From Nocardia anocheti (GTDB taxonomy: Bacteria > Actinomycetota > Actinomycetes > Mycobacteriales > Mycobacteriaceae), in assembly GCF_029675105.1 (NCBI RefSeq), contig NZ_JAQQFV010000002.1:558001-622000 (forward strand): a DNA stretch of 64,000 nucleotides. The letters are read 5' to 3'. The position numbers and the translations under genes were made by a program. Positions 41,009-50,235 of the stretch are shown here, in pieces; within the stretch, counting starts at the first letter, position 1; each line of letters starts with the position of its first letter. Under the pieces are notes generated by a model. That model was not told the origin of the DNA. It saw only the letters and a list, made by a program, of their open reading frames with translations, and did not search any database.

Positions 41009-42448
41009 ATGGGGTTGATCTGTGATCCGGAGGAACTGCGCACGCTGTTCCTGTTCGAGAAGCTCGACGACGAGCAACTGGCCCAGCTGTGCGCGGTCGG
41101 GCGGATCGAGTACATCGAGCCGGGGCAGGTGTATCGCGAGGGCGACCCGGCCACCTGCTTCTATGTGCTCATCGAGGGCGAGGTGCGGCTGACCAAGCTC
41201 TCCGGCGGTATCGAGATCGAGGTCAATCGCACCGATCACCGGGGCGTGTACGCCGGGGCCTGGATGGCCTATCTCGGCGACAAGGTGAGCCAGGATTACG
41301 CCGGTTCGATGTATGTCGAGCGGCGGTCGCGGTTCCTGGTGCTGGACGCGGCGGAGTTCGCGCGGATGGTCACCGAGTGGTTCCCGATGGCGGTGCATCT
41401 GCTCGAGGGCGCGTTCTTCGGCGGGCAGAAGTCGAGTCAGCGCATCGCCGAGCGGGAGCGGCTGCTGGCGCTGGGCTCGCTCTCGGCCGGGCTCACCCAC
41501 GAACTCAACAATCCGGCGGCCGCCGCCGTACGGGCCACCGCCGGGCTGCGCGAACGGGTGGCCGGGATGCGGCACAAGCTCAAGATGATGGCCACGGGCA
41601 AGTTCCCGCCCGACGCGCTGGTGCAGCTGGTCGAGTTGCAGGAACAGGCCGCCGAACAGGTCGCCAAGGCACCCGACCTCAGCCCGCTCGAAGCCGCCGA
41701 TCGCGAGGACGCGCTGGCCGACTGGTTCGCCGACCAGGGCATCGACGACGGCTGGAACCTCGCGCCCACCTTCGTGCAGGCCGGACTGGACGTCGACTGG
41801 CTCGAGGGCGTACGGGCCACCCTCGAGTCGTGCCGGGCGCAGGTGTTCGAGGGCGCGATCCGCTGGCTGAACTACACCATCGAGACCGAGCTGCTGATGA
41901 ACGAGGTGGCCGACTCCACCACCCGCATCTCCACCCTCGTCGGCGCGGCCAAGCAGTACTCGCAGATGGACCGCGCGCCGTATCAGGTCGTCGACCTGCA
42001 CGAACTGCTCGACTCGACGCTGGTGATGCTCAACCGCAAGCTCGGTGACGGGGTGCGCCTGGTCAAGGACTACGACCGCGCGCTGCCGCCGCTGCCCTGC
42101 TTCGCCGCCGAACTCAACCAGGTGTGGACCAACCTGATCGACAACGCGGTCTACGCGATGAACGGCGAGGGCACCCTCACCGTGCGCACCTACCAGGAGA
42201 ACGACTGCGCCGCCGTCGAGATCGGTGACACCGGTCCCGGCATCGCGCCCGAGGCGAAGGGCCGCATCTTCGAGCCGTTCTTCACCACCAAACCGGTCGG
42301 CGACGGCACCGGGCTCGGGCTCGACATCTCGTTCCGGATCGTGGTCAACAAACACCACGGCGACATCCGGGTCGAATCCGAACCGGGCGACACGCGTTTC
42401 ATAGTCCGGCTGCCATTGAATCCCCAGGCAGAATCGGGAGAACAGTAG
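41009..42448 (+). CDS. Cyclic nucleotide-binding sensor histidine kinase
   Basis: A 479-residue soluble kinase with no membrane helix. Residues about 5-130 are a cyclic nucleotide/CRP-type sensor (LFEKLDDEQLAQLCAVGRIEYIEPGQVYREGDPATCFYVLIEGEVRLTK). The H-box is GSLSAGLTHELNNPAAA (His about 165). The ATPase has N-box NQVWTNLIDNAVYAM and G-boxes DTGPGIAPEAKGRIFEPFFTTKPVGDGTGLGLDIS. The kinase should phosphorylate the receiver of the fused flavoprotein just upstream. GGAG is 7 bases before the ATG. The response-regulator, kinase and UBP zinc-finger genes form one unit, with a repeat copy inserted before the third. Confidence 0.9.
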   Translation: MGLICDPEELRTLFLFEKLDDEQLAQLCAVGRIEYIEPGQVYREGDPATCFYVLIEGEVRLTKLSGGIEIEVNRTDHRGVYAGAWMAYLGDKVSQDYAGSMYVERRSRFLVLDAAEFARMVTEWFPMAVHLLEGAFFGGQKSSQRIAERERLLALGSLSAGLTHELNNPAAAAVRATAGLRERVAGMRHKLKMMATGKFPPDALVQLVELQEQAAEQVAKAPDLSPLEAADREDALADWFADQGIDDGWNLAPTFVQAGLDVDWLEGVRATLESCRAQVFEGAIRWLNYTIETELLMNEVADSTTRISTLVGAAKQYSQMDRAPYQVVDLHELLDSTLVMLNRKLGDGVRLVKDYDRALPPLPCFAAELNQVWTNLIDNAVYAMNGEGTLTVRTYQENDCAAVEIGDTGPGIAPEAKGRIFEPFFTTKPVGDGTGLGLDISFRIVVNKHHGDIRVESEPGDTRFIVRLPLNPQAESGEQ

Positions 42449-42450
42449 TC

Positions 42451-42563
42451 GTTCTCGGCCCGCCCCCGGTTCTGGACTGACCGAAGGGTGCGACGAAGGA
42501 GTACCCGTAGGGAGGGAAGAACCGGGGTTACAGGGCCGAGAACCGCGGCGCCAGCCGCCCATG
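42451..42563 (+). repeat. Copy B of the ~110-bp interspersed repeat
   Basis: Starts GTTCTCGGCC (42451-42460), core GGTGCGACGAAGGAGTACCC (42487-42506), inverted end GGCCGAGAAC (42534-42543), tail CGCGGCGCCAGCCGCCCATG to 42563. It begins two bases after the kinase stop and ends 15 bases before the start of the ZnF-UBP gene, so it lies inside a probable operon without breaking a gene. Same orientation as copy A. Confidence 0.85.
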
Positions 42564-42578
42564 TTACGGAGGTCTGAG

Positions 42579-42926
42579 ATGTCCGAGGACGGGATCGATG
42601 TGAGCGCGGCGCCGAGTGGGCCGGGGTGCGCGGAGTGCACCGCGGCGGGCGGCTGGTGGGTGCATCTGCGCCGGTGCGCCGAATGCGGGCACGTGGGCTG
42701 CTGTGACAGTTCGCCCAGTCAGCACGCGACCAAGCACTTCGCCTCGACCGGGCACCCGTTCGTGCAGAGTTTCGAGCCCGGCGAGGACTGGTTCTGGAAC
42801 TTCACCACCAGCGAGATGTACAGCGGTGGGCCCGAGCTGGCGCCGCCGACGAGTCACCCGATCGGTCAGTCCGTGCCGGGACCGGCCGACCGGGTGCCCG
42901 CCGACTGGCAGTCACAGATCCACTAG
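42579..42926 (+). CDS. UBP-type zinc finger protein
   Basis: A 115-residue protein that is almost only a ZnF-UBP domain: CAECTAAGGWWVHLRRCAECGHVGCCDSSPSQHATKHFASTGHPFVQSFEPGEDWFWNF has the ordered Cys and His ligands and the Trp/Gly pocket residues. In eukaryotes this domain binds the free C-terminus of ubiquitin; in bacteria it is found in small proteins and its ligand is unknown. ACGGAGG precedes the ATG at 42579. It is the third gene of the response-regulator/kinase cluster; the repeat between may alter its expression. Confidence 0.9.
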   Translation: MSEDGIDVSAAPSGPGCAECTAAGGWWVHLRRCAECGHVGCCDSSPSQHATKHFASTGHPFVQSFEPGEDWFWNFTTSEMYSGGPELAPPTSHPIGQSVPGPADRVPADWQSQIH

Positions 42927-43288
42927 GGCTTCAGGCCCGCGGCCTCGGCGACGGTCTTGTCGGCATTGCCGGGCGCGAGGCAGACCAGCTTGGCGGTGCC
43001 GAGGGCGACATTGGGGCTGCCCTCGAACGGGCCGCCGGGGTTCTCGGCCAGGATCTTCTCGATGGCCGCCTTCTCGCCCTCGGTGTCGAGGGTCTTGAAT
43101 TCGGCGCAGGTGATCCCGCCCGCGGCGGCCTTGGTGGTGGGGGCCGCGGTGGTGGTGCTCGCCGAGGCGCTCGCGGGGGTGCCCTTTCGCAGGCCGCTGG
43201 CGTCGGCGGAGTCGTCACCGGAACCGCAGCCGACCAGGGTCAGGGTGAGCGCCCCGGCGGCGAGGACGGCGAGGGAGATTCGGTTCAT
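42923..43288 (-). CDS. Small lipoprotein of unknown function
   Basis: A 121-residue exported lipoprotein: MNRISLAVLAAGALTLTLVG followed by the lipobox Cys (VGCGSG). A Ser/Thr/Ala-rich linker (about residues 25-55) is followed by a small globular part, GGITCAEFKTLDTEGEKAAIEKILAENPG..., with two Cys that could form a disulfide, resembling HdeA-like or DUF-type small domains. It converges on the zinc-finger gene with overlapping stops. Role unknown. Confidence 0.8.
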   Translation of the reverse strand: MNRISLAVLAAGALTLTLVGCGSGDDSADASGLRKGTPASASASTTTAAPTTKAAAGGITCAEFKTLDTEGEKAAIEKILAENPGGPFEGSPNVALGTAKLVCLAPGNADKTVAEAAGLKP

Positions 43289-43426
43289 CTGCAGACTTCC
43301 CCGGGTAGATCACGGCGCCGGAACCTCCGGCGCGTCCGGTGCACTGTACCGAGTTCGGCCTTGTCATGAGCCAATCGATTCCTGATCATCCGGGCGCATC
43401 GCGCGCGGCGACGGCAGAATGGCACG

Positions 43427-45625
43427 GTGGCTGAACTTTCGCTGACCGCCCGGCTCAATCCCTCGGCGGCCGACGCGCGGCGCGGGGTGGTGCGCCTGCA
43501 CCCCGAGACCCTCACCGCGCTCGGCCTGCGCGAATGGGACGGTATCGCGCTGATCGGCGCCCGGCGGACCGCGGCGGTGGTGGCCAAGGCGCCCGCGGGC
43601 AGTCCGCCCGGGGTGGCCCTGCTCGACGACGTGACACTGTCGAATGTGGGATTGCGGGAGAACGCGGCGGTGACCGTCGCCCCGGTGACGGTGTACGGCG
43701 CCAAACAGCTCACCCTGAGCGGCTCGGCGCACGCGACGGCCAGCGTGCCCGCGGCCACGCTGCGCCAGGCGCTGCTGGGCAAGGTCGTCACCGTGGGCGA
43801 CACCGTGTCGTTGCTGCCGCGCGATCTGGGCCCCGACATCAGTTCGGCGGCGGCCACCCAGGCGCTGTCGCGGACCTTCGGCATCGCCTGGACCACCGAG
43901 CTGCTCACCGTCACCGGGATCGAGCCGATGCCCGGTCCGGTGAGCGTGCAACCCAATTCGGCGGTGGGCTGGGGCAGCGGTCCGGCCGCCGCGCTGCACG
44001 CGCGGGAACGCGACAGCGAACCGGACGGGGCGGCGCCGACGGCGGTGTCGGTGAGCTCGGGCAACGCGCCGATCGCGGTCGAGGAACTGGCCGGGGTGCA
44101 GGGGCAGGCGGCCAAGCTGGCCGAATGGCTGAGTCTGGCACTGGACGAACCCGAGCTGCTCAAGACCCTCGGCGCGCCCGCGCATCTGGGCGTGCTGGTC
44201 ACCGGACCCGCCGGGGTGGGCAAGACGACGCTGGCCAGGGCGGTGGCAGCGCCGCGCCGGATCGTGGAGATCGACGGGCCGGGGATCGGCGCGACCGAGA
44301 GCGGCACCCGGCTGCGCGCGGTCGCCGAGGCCGTGGCCGACGTGGGCGCCGGGCAGGGCGGCATCCTGCTGATCACCGATGTCGACGCGCTGCTGCCCGC
44401 GGAGCCTGAGCCGGTGGCCACCCTCATCCTCGACCAATTGCGAGCCGCCATGCGCGCGCCGTGTGTGGCGCTGCTGGTCACCACCGCCCATCCCGCCCAG
44501 GTGGACGCGCGGCTGCGCGCCCCCGACCTGTGCGACCGCGAACTCGCGCTCCCCCTGCCGACGGCCGCCGTGCGCCGCGCCCTGCTCGAGCAGCTGTTAC
44601 GCAAGGTGCCAGCGGGCGCCCTCGACCTCGACGCGATCGCCGCGCGCACACCGGGTTTCGTCGTCGCCGACCTGGCCGCGCTGTGCCGCGAGGCGGCGGT
44701 GCGCGCGGCGGGCCGGGCCAGTCGCGACCAGACCGATCCCGCACTCACCCAGGACGATCTGGTCGGCGCGCTCGAGGTGATCCGTCCGCTCTCGCGTTCG
44801 GGCACCGAAGAATTGGCGATCGGCTCGCTCGATCTCGACGATGTCGGCGACATGGTGGAGACCAAACAGGCGCTCACCGAGGCGGTGCTCTGGCCGCTGC
44901 GCCACCCCGACTCCTTCGCCCGCCTCGGCATCGACCCGCCGCGCGGGGTGCTGCTCTACGGGCCGCCCGGCTGCGGCAAGACCTTCCTGGTGCGCGCGCT
45001 GGCCGGGACCGGTCAGCTCAGTGTGCACGCGGTGAAAGGCGCTGAGCTGATGGACAAGTGGGTCGGTTCCTCGGAGCGGGCGGTGCGCGAGTTGTTCCAG
45101 CGCGCCCGCGACTCGGCGCCGTCGCTGATCTTCCTCGACGAGGTGGACGCGCTGGCCCCGCGTCGCGGGCAGAGCAGCGACTCCGGGGTGTCGGACCGGG
45201 TGGTGGCCGCGCTGCTCACCGAACTCGACGGGGTGGAACCGCTGCGCGATGTGGTCGTCCTGGGGGCCACCAACCGGCCGGAGCTGATCGACCCCGCGCT
45301 GCTGCGGCCGGGCCGACTCGAACGGCTGGTCTTCGTGCCGCCGCCGGACGCCGACGCGCGCCTGGACATCCTGCGCACGGCGGGTCGCTCGGTGCCGCTG
45401 GCCGCCGACGTCGACCTGCCCGCGCTGGCCGCCGACCTCGACGGCTACTCCGCCGCGGACTGCTCGGCCCTGCTGCGCGAGGCCGCGCTGTCGGCGCTGC
45501 GCCGCGACATGACCGCCGCCGATGTCACCGCCGAGGACGTGGCCGCCGCGCGCGCCGCCGTCCGCCCGTCGCTGGACCCCGCCCAGGTGGAGTCCTTGCG
45601 CCGCTATGCCGAGAGCAGGGCCTAG
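43427..45625 (+). CDS. Cdc48/VAT-type double AAA+ ATPase
   Basis: A 732-residue unfoldase-like ATPase. Residues about 1-190 are a Cdc48 N-domain (LTARLNPSAADARRGVVRLHPETLTALGLREWDGIALIG). The D1 domain has Walker A GPAGVGKTTL (about 263) but a degenerate Walker B (ILLITDVDALLP); D2 has Walker A GPPGCGKTF (about 513), Walker B LIFLDEVDAL and arginine-finger region RPGRLERLVF. GTG start. The orthologue in Mycobacterium tuberculosis, Rv0435c, is next to pssA as here in general order. Substrates are not known; proteasome linkage is only a guess. Confidence 0.92.
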   Translation: MAELSLTARLNPSAADARRGVVRLHPETLTALGLREWDGIALIGARRTAAVVAKAPAGSPPGVALLDDVTLSNVGLRENAAVTVAPVTVYGAKQLTLSGSAHATASVPAATLRQALLGKVVTVGDTVSLLPRDLGPDISSAAATQALSRTFGIAWTTELLTVTGIEPMPGPVSVQPNSAVGWGSGPAAALHARERDSEPDGAAPTAVSVSSGNAPIAVEELAGVQGQAAKLAEWLSLALDEPELLKTLGAPAHLGVLVTGPAGVGKTTLARAVAAPRRIVEIDGPGIGATESGTRLRAVAEAVADVGAGQGGILLITDVDALLPAEPEPVATLILDQLRAAMRAPCVALLVTTAHPAQVDARLRAPDLCDRELALPLPTAAVRRALLEQLLRKVPAGALDLDAIAARTPGFVVADLAALCREAAVRAAGRASRDQTDPALTQDDLVGALEVIRPLSRSGTEELAIGSLDLDDVGDMVETKQALTEAVLWPLRHPDSFARLGIDPPRGVLLYGPPGCGKTFLVRALAGTGQLSVHAVKGAELMDKWVGSSERAVRELFQRARDSAPSLIFLDEVDALAPRRGQSSDSGVSDRVVAALLTELDGVEPLRDVVVLGATNRPELIDPALLRPGRLERLVFVPPPDADARLDILRTAGRSVPLAADVDLPALAADLDGYSAADCSALLREAALSALRRDMTAADVTAEDVAAARAAVRPSLDPAQVESLRRYAESRA

Positions 45626-45664
45626 CTTCCCCGATAGCCGGAGATTCGCCGGTATGGTCGGAGG

Positions 45665-46951
45665 GTGCCCAGAGTTGGGGATGGCCTGGACGCGGTCACG
45701 GCGTTCGCTGGCGCCGTGGCCGCGGGTATGGCGCTGTTCCTGCCCTTCACCTTCGCCACGGCCACCGCGCTCGGCTCGCCGTATCGGGTCACCAGTCTGG
45801 TCAACAGCGTGCCGAGGGCGGCCGCGCTCGGCCTGATCGTGGCCGTGGTGGTGGCGGTGCTGGTACGCCCGCTCAACCGGCCCGGCCTGGTCTGGCTCTC
45901 GGCCGCCTGCGCCGCCACGATCCTGGCGATCAACTATTTCGTCGGGCGCACGATCTCCGACGCCGACGTGCTCACCACCCAGAACTACATCGACGCGCTC
46001 AGCGGCGGCGCGCTGTTCGGCGCGCTCGCCGTGTGTTCGCTGCGCCGACGCTGGCCCGCGGTCGGGTTCGGGGTCGGCACGGTGGTGGTGTTCGTCTACG
46101 GCGAGTTGATCTCGGCGTTCAGCTCCAACACGCTCAACGCCCAGAAGTCGGTGTCCACCCCGGCCTGGTTGGTGCTGGCCGCGGTCGTGCTGCTGGCGGT
46201 GAGCACCGTGCGGCATCGCCACGGCGTGATGCTGCCCGCGCTGCCCAGGATCGCCGCCGACCTGCCGATCACCCCGATCATCGCCGCCACCGTGCTGGCG
46301 CTGTCGGTGCTGCTGGCCTCGGAATGGCTGGCCCACGAATTCGACGGGCGGGTGGGTAATTCCTGGCAGATCGGCATCGCGGTGACGGTCACGGTGATCG
46401 CCGCGTTCGTCGCGGCGCTGCTGCTGCCCGCGCGCGATGGCACCTGGGCGCTGGTGGCGGTGAGCCTGTCCGCGGCGGCCGACACGATGGCCGATTCGCA
46501 GCACATGGGTCCGCATCTCATCGTGGTGCTGATCCTGGGCACCGTCGGGGTGCTGATCGGCCTGCGGTGGTCCTCGGCGTGGCTGGTGCTGGCGGGCGCG
46601 GCCATGCTCTGCGGGTACGCCGCGCTGGAAGAGCGCCTGCCGTGGGCGCTGGCCTGGGGCGTCGGGCTCGCGTTGCTGGCCTTCGTGACCGGGTACGCCT
46701 TCGGCTCCGTGCGGGTCGGCTATCTGCCCAGCGCGGTGCTCGGCCTCGGCGCGCTGTACCTGCCGACGGTGATGTGGGTGATCCCCACCAAGGCGCGCAA
46801 CTGGCCGATCGGGGGCACGCCCGTCGACGGGAGCATCCCCGGCCGGGCCGCGCTGGCCATCACCGCGGGCGCGGCGGCCGCGCTGTGGTTGCTGCTGCGG
46901 ATCCGCCCGATCACCCCGGTCCGCACCGCCGAAAACGTAGCCGAGCCATAG
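45665..46951 (+). CDS. Polytopic membrane protein of unknown function
   Basis: A 428-residue protein with about twelve hydrophobic segments and very short loops. No known transporter motif is evident. One loop is charged and could be extracytoplasmic (GRTISDADVLTTQNYIDALSGG). It begins 39 bases after the ATPase gene and ends 114 bases before mnhA, on the same strand as both, so it could be part of either unit. GTG start. Not recognised. Confidence 0.75.
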   Translation: MPRVGDGLDAVTAFAGAVAAGMALFLPFTFATATALGSPYRVTSLVNSVPRAAALGLIVAVVVAVLVRPLNRPGLVWLSAACAATILAINYFVGRTISDADVLTTQNYIDALSGGALFGALAVCSLRRRWPAVGFGVGTVVVFVYGELISAFSSNTLNAQKSVSTPAWLVLAAVVLLAVSTVRHRHGVMLPALPRIAADLPITPIIAATVLALSVLLASEWLAHEFDGRVGNSWQIGIAVTVTVIAAFVAALLLPARDGTWALVAVSLSAAADTMADSQHMGPHLIVVLILGTVGVLIGLRWSSAWLVLAGAAMLCGYAALEERLPWALAWGVGLALLAFVTGYAFGSVRVGYLPSAVLGLGALYLPTVMWVIPTKARNWPIGGTPVDGSIPGRAALAITAGAAAALWLLLRIRPITPVRTAENVAEP

Positions 46952-47065
46952 CCGCCGACCCCGCGACATGGCCGACGCGACAACCGCCCTACCCCGCGAC
47001 CGGCCGTGCGCGCCCGTAGGATCGAGCACGCGCTATCCGACCGCTAACGACCCGCCGGAGGGGGC

Positions 47066-49855
47066 TTGCTCGCCGTACTGCTCGTCCACGCGCTGGCCGC
47101 GCTGCTGGCCCCGCTGTGCGTACGGGTCCTGGGCCGCAACGCCTTCTACCTGCTCGCGCTGGTTCCGCTGGGCAGTCTCGGCTGGGTGATCGCGCACTGG
47201 GGAACCACCGTGAGCACGCGGATCGAGTGGGCCCCGCAGATCTCGATGGACATCGATCTGCGCTTCGACTCCCTCGCCGCGGTGATGTGCACGCTCGTGC
47301 TCGGCATCGGCGCGCTGATCATGGCCTACTGCGGACGGTATTTCGCGCGTGACGAGGCCCGGCTCGGTGTGTTCGCCGCCGAGCTCATGGGCTTCGCCGG
47401 GGCCATGTTCGGGCTCGTCACCAGCGACAACATGCTGCTGCTCTACGTGTTCTGGGAGATCACGACGGTCCTGTCGTTCCTGCTCGTCGGCCACTACGCC
47501 GAGCGGGCGGTGAGCAGGCGCGCGGCCATCCAGGCGCTGCTGGTGACCGGGGCGGGCGGGCTGGCGATGCTGGTCGGGATCGTCATCCTCGGGATGCGCT
47601 ACGGCAGTTTCCTGTTCTCGGATCTGCTGGCCGCCGACGCGCCGCCGACCGGGAGCGCGGTATCGGTGGGTGTGGTGCTGGTGGTGATCGGCGCGCTGAG
47701 CAAGTCGGCGATCGTGCCGCTGCACTTCTGGCTCCCCGGCGCCATGGCCGCGCCCACCCCGGTGAGCGCCTATCTGCACGCGGCCGCGATGGTGAAGGCC
47801 GGTATCTACCTGATCGCCCGGCTCGCGCCCGCGCTCGCGCAGACCCCACCGTGGCACGTGCTGATCCTGCCGCTGGGGGTGGCCTCGATCCTGCTCGCGG
47901 GCTGGCGGGCCATCCAGGTGCACGATCTGAAGCTGGTGTTGGCGTTCGGGACGGTGAGTCAGCTGGGTCTGCTGATCACCATGATGGCCGTCGGCACGCC
48001 CGACGCGGCGCTGGCCGGGATCACCCTGCTGGTGGCGCACGCACTGTTCAAGGCGTGCCTGTTCATGGTGGTCGGCATCATCGATCACGGTGCGGGAACA
48101 CGGGATCTGCGCCGGTTGTCCGGGCTCGGCAGGCGGGCGCCGGTGCTGTGCGCGATCGCGGTGACGGCCGCGTTGAGCATGGCCGCGCTGCCGCCGCTGC
48201 TCGGGTTCGTCGGCAAGGAGACGGCGTTGACCGCGGTGTGGTCGGCCGAGAACCTGAGTATGCCCGCGCGGGTGGCGCTGCTGGCCGGGATCGCGGTGGG
48301 CTCGGCGTTCACGGTGGCCTACAGCATCCGGTTCGTCTGGGGCGCTTTCGGTGTCAGCGACGGGCCCGAGGTCGTCGACACCTGGCACGCGCCCGGCGCG
48401 CTGCTGCTCGGCCCGCCCGCGCTGCTCGCGCTGGCCGGGCTGGCGGGCGGGCTCGACACCCAGGCCGTCGACCGGTGGCTCAGCCCCTACGCCGCCACCC
48501 TGCCCGGCGGCCTCGACCTGCATCTGGCGCTCTGGCACGACCTCACCTGGCCGCTCATGCTGACCGGGCTCATCGTCGTCGCCGGTATCGCGCTGTTCCT
48601 GATCCGCAAGCGGATCGGCGAACCGGCGCACCCGCGCCTGGGCAACGCCGACCGCGCCTACGACGGCGCGCTGCGCGCGATGGACCGGCTGTCCATGCGC
48701 ATCACCGGCACCGTGCAGTCCGGCTCGCTGCCCGCCAGCCAGGCCGCCATCCTCGGCACGCTCATCGTGCTGCCGACGGTGCTGCTCGCGGTCGGCACCC
48801 GCACCGGCGTGGAACTGCGACTGTGGGATTCGCCGTTGCAAGCCGGGGTGGGCGCGATCATGATCGCGATGGCGCTGGCGGCGACGGTGTTGCGCAACCG
48901 CCTGGCCAGCGTGCTCGTCGTCGGGGTCACCGGCTACGGCTGCGGTGTGATCTTCGCGCTGCACGGCGCGCCCGACCTGGCGCTGACCCAATTCCTGGTC
49001 GAGACACTCACGCTCGTGGTCTTCGTGCTGGTGCTGCGCGCGTTCCCCGCCGAGATCGCCGACGGCGACGCCACCGCCTTCAAGGTGCGCCGCGCGCTGC
49101 TGGCCGTCGGCGTGGGCGTCACCGTCGCGGTGCTGGCCGCCTTCGCCACCGCCGCGCGCCGCGCCGAACCCATCTGGCACGCCATCCCGGAGGCGGCCTA
49201 TTCGATCGGCGGCGGCAAGAACGCGGTCAATGTGCTGCTCGTCGACATCCGCGCCTGGGACACCCTCGGCGAGATCTCGGTGCTGGTGGTGGCCGCCACC
49301 GGCGTGGCCTCGCTGGTGTTCCGCAGCCGCCGCTTCGGTGCCGCCCCGCGCGCCGCGGACTCCCCGCACTACGACCCCGACGCGGTGTCCTGGCTGCCCG
49401 CCGCCCGACTCGTCGACCGTCGCGACCGCTCGATGGTCCTGCAGATCACCACCCGGCTGATCTTCCCCACCATCATGGTGCTGTCGGTGTACTTCTTCTT
49501 CTCCGGCCACAACGCGCCCGGCGGCGGCTTCGCGGGCGGCCTGATCGCCGGACTCGCGCTGACCCTGCGCTACCTCGCGGGCGGGCGCTACGAACTCGGC
49601 GAGGCACTGCCGGTCGACGCCGGACACCTGCTCGGCGCTGGCCTGACCCTGGCCGCGGGCACCGCGACCGCCTCGCTGCTGCTGGGCGCGCCGCCGCTGT
49701 CCTCGGCCATCATCGAGGTGACCCTGCCGCTGCTCGGCCACATCAAGCTGGTCACCGCGACGTTCTTCGACCTCGGCGTCTACCTGGTGGTCGTGGGGCT
49801 GGTCCTCGACGTGCTGCGCAGCCTCGGCGCCCGCCTGGACAAGGAATTGGTATGA
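47066..49855 (+). CDS. mnhA: Na+/H+ antiporter subunit A with fused MnhB domain
   Basis: A 929-residue membrane protein of the Mrp/Mnh multi-subunit cation/proton antiporter. Residues about 1-640 are the NuoL-like proton channel part (LPGAMAAPTPVSAYLHAAAMVKAGIYLIARL, GTVSQLGLLITMMAVGTPDAAL, GFVGKETALTAVW). The middle holds an MnhA-specific region (GAPDLALTQFLVETLTLVVFVLVLRAFP). Residues about 790-929 (MVLQITTRLIFPTIMVLSVYFFFSGHNAPGGGFAGGLIAGLAL) are a complete MnhB, so B has no gene of its own. TTG start with a GGAGGGGG site. First gene of mnhA-C-D-E-F-G. Confidence 0.95.
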   Translation: MLAVLLVHALAALLAPLCVRVLGRNAFYLLALVPLGSLGWVIAHWGTTVSTRIEWAPQISMDIDLRFDSLAAVMCTLVLGIGALIMAYCGRYFARDEARLGVFAAELMGFAGAMFGLVTSDNMLLLYVFWEITTVLSFLLVGHYAERAVSRRAAIQALLVTGAGGLAMLVGIVILGMRYGSFLFSDLLAADAPPTGSAVSVGVVLVVIGALSKSAIVPLHFWLPGAMAAPTPVSAYLHAAAMVKAGIYLIARLAPALAQTPPWHVLILPLGVASILLAGWRAIQVHDLKLVLAFGTVSQLGLLITMMAVGTPDAALAGITLLVAHALFKACLFMVVGIIDHGAGTRDLRRLSGLGRRAPVLCAIAVTAALSMAALPPLLGFVGKETALTAVWSAENLSMPARVALLAGIAVGSAFTVAYSIRFVWGAFGVSDGPEVVDTWHAPGALLLGPPALLALAGLAGGLDTQAVDRWLSPYAATLPGGLDLHLALWHDLTWPLMLTGLIVVAGIALFLIRKRIGEPAHPRLGNADRAYDGALRAMDRLSMRITGTVQSGSLPASQAAILGTLIVLPTVLLAVGTRTGVELRLWDSPLQAGVGAIMIAMALAATVLRNRLASVLVVGVTGYGCGVIFALHGAPDLALTQFLVETLTLVVFVLVLRAFPAEIADGDATAFKVRRALLAVGVGVTVAVLAAFATAARRAEPIWHAIPEAAYSIGGGKNAVNVLLVDIRAWDTLGEISVLVVAATGVASLVFRSRRFGAAPRAADSPHYDPDAVSWLPAARLVDRRDRSMVLQITTRLIFPTIMVLSVYFFFSGHNAPGGGFAGGLIAGLALTLRYLAGGRYELGEALPVDAGHLLGAGLTLAAGTATASLLLGAPPLSSAIIEVTLPLLGHIKLVTATFFDLGVYLVVVGLVLDVLRSLGARLDKELV

Positions 49856-50235
49856 CCGCCGACCTCGTTCTGCTCATCACCATCGGCGCGCTCACCGCCT
49901 GCGGGGTCTACCTGCTGCTCGAGCGGGTGGTCTCGAAGATGCTGCTCGGGATGATCCTGCTCGGCAACGCGGTGAACCTGCTGATCCTCACCATGGGCGG
50001 TCCCGACGGCAAACCGCCGATCCTGAGCGGCTCGGACACCTCCACCGAGGGCATGGCCGACCCGCTGGCCCAGGCCATGGTGCTCACCGCCATCGTCATC
50101 ACCATGGGCCTGGCCGCCTTCGTCCTCGCGCTGGCCTACCGCTCCTACATGCTGACCACCACCGAAGACGTCACCAACGACCCCGAGGACACCCAGGTCG
50201 CCAGCCGCCGCGAACTGGAGGACCCCGAACAGTGA
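49852..50235 (+). CDS. mnhC: Na+/H+ antiporter subunit C
   Basis: A 127-residue NuoK-like protein with three membrane helices: VLLITIGALTACGVYLLLER, LGMILLGNAVNLLILTMGG and QAMVLTAIVITMGLAAFVLALAYR. The family mark is DPLAQAMVLTAIVIxMG. The charged C-terminal tail (TTEDVTNDPEDTQVASRRELEDPEQ) is longer than in many homologues. ATG overlaps the mnhA stop by four bases and the end overlaps mnhD by four. Confidence 0.95.
   Translation: MTADLVLLITIGALTACGVYLLLERVVSKMLLGMILLGNAVNLLILTMGGPDGKPPILSGSDTSTEGMADPLAQAMVLTAIVITMGLAAFVLALAYRSYMLTTTEDVTNDPEDTQVASRRELEDPEQ

Noticed and set aside
44597..47029. Long antisense frame over the AAA ATPase and membrane protein genes
   Set aside because: Same GC-bias artefact; no ribosome binding site and unnatural composition.
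47033..49741. Very long minus-strand frame antisense to mnhA
   Set aside because: Third-position GC bias removes stop codons on the opposite strand; the product is low-complexity R/Q/H/G-rich and matches nothing, while mnhA is certain.
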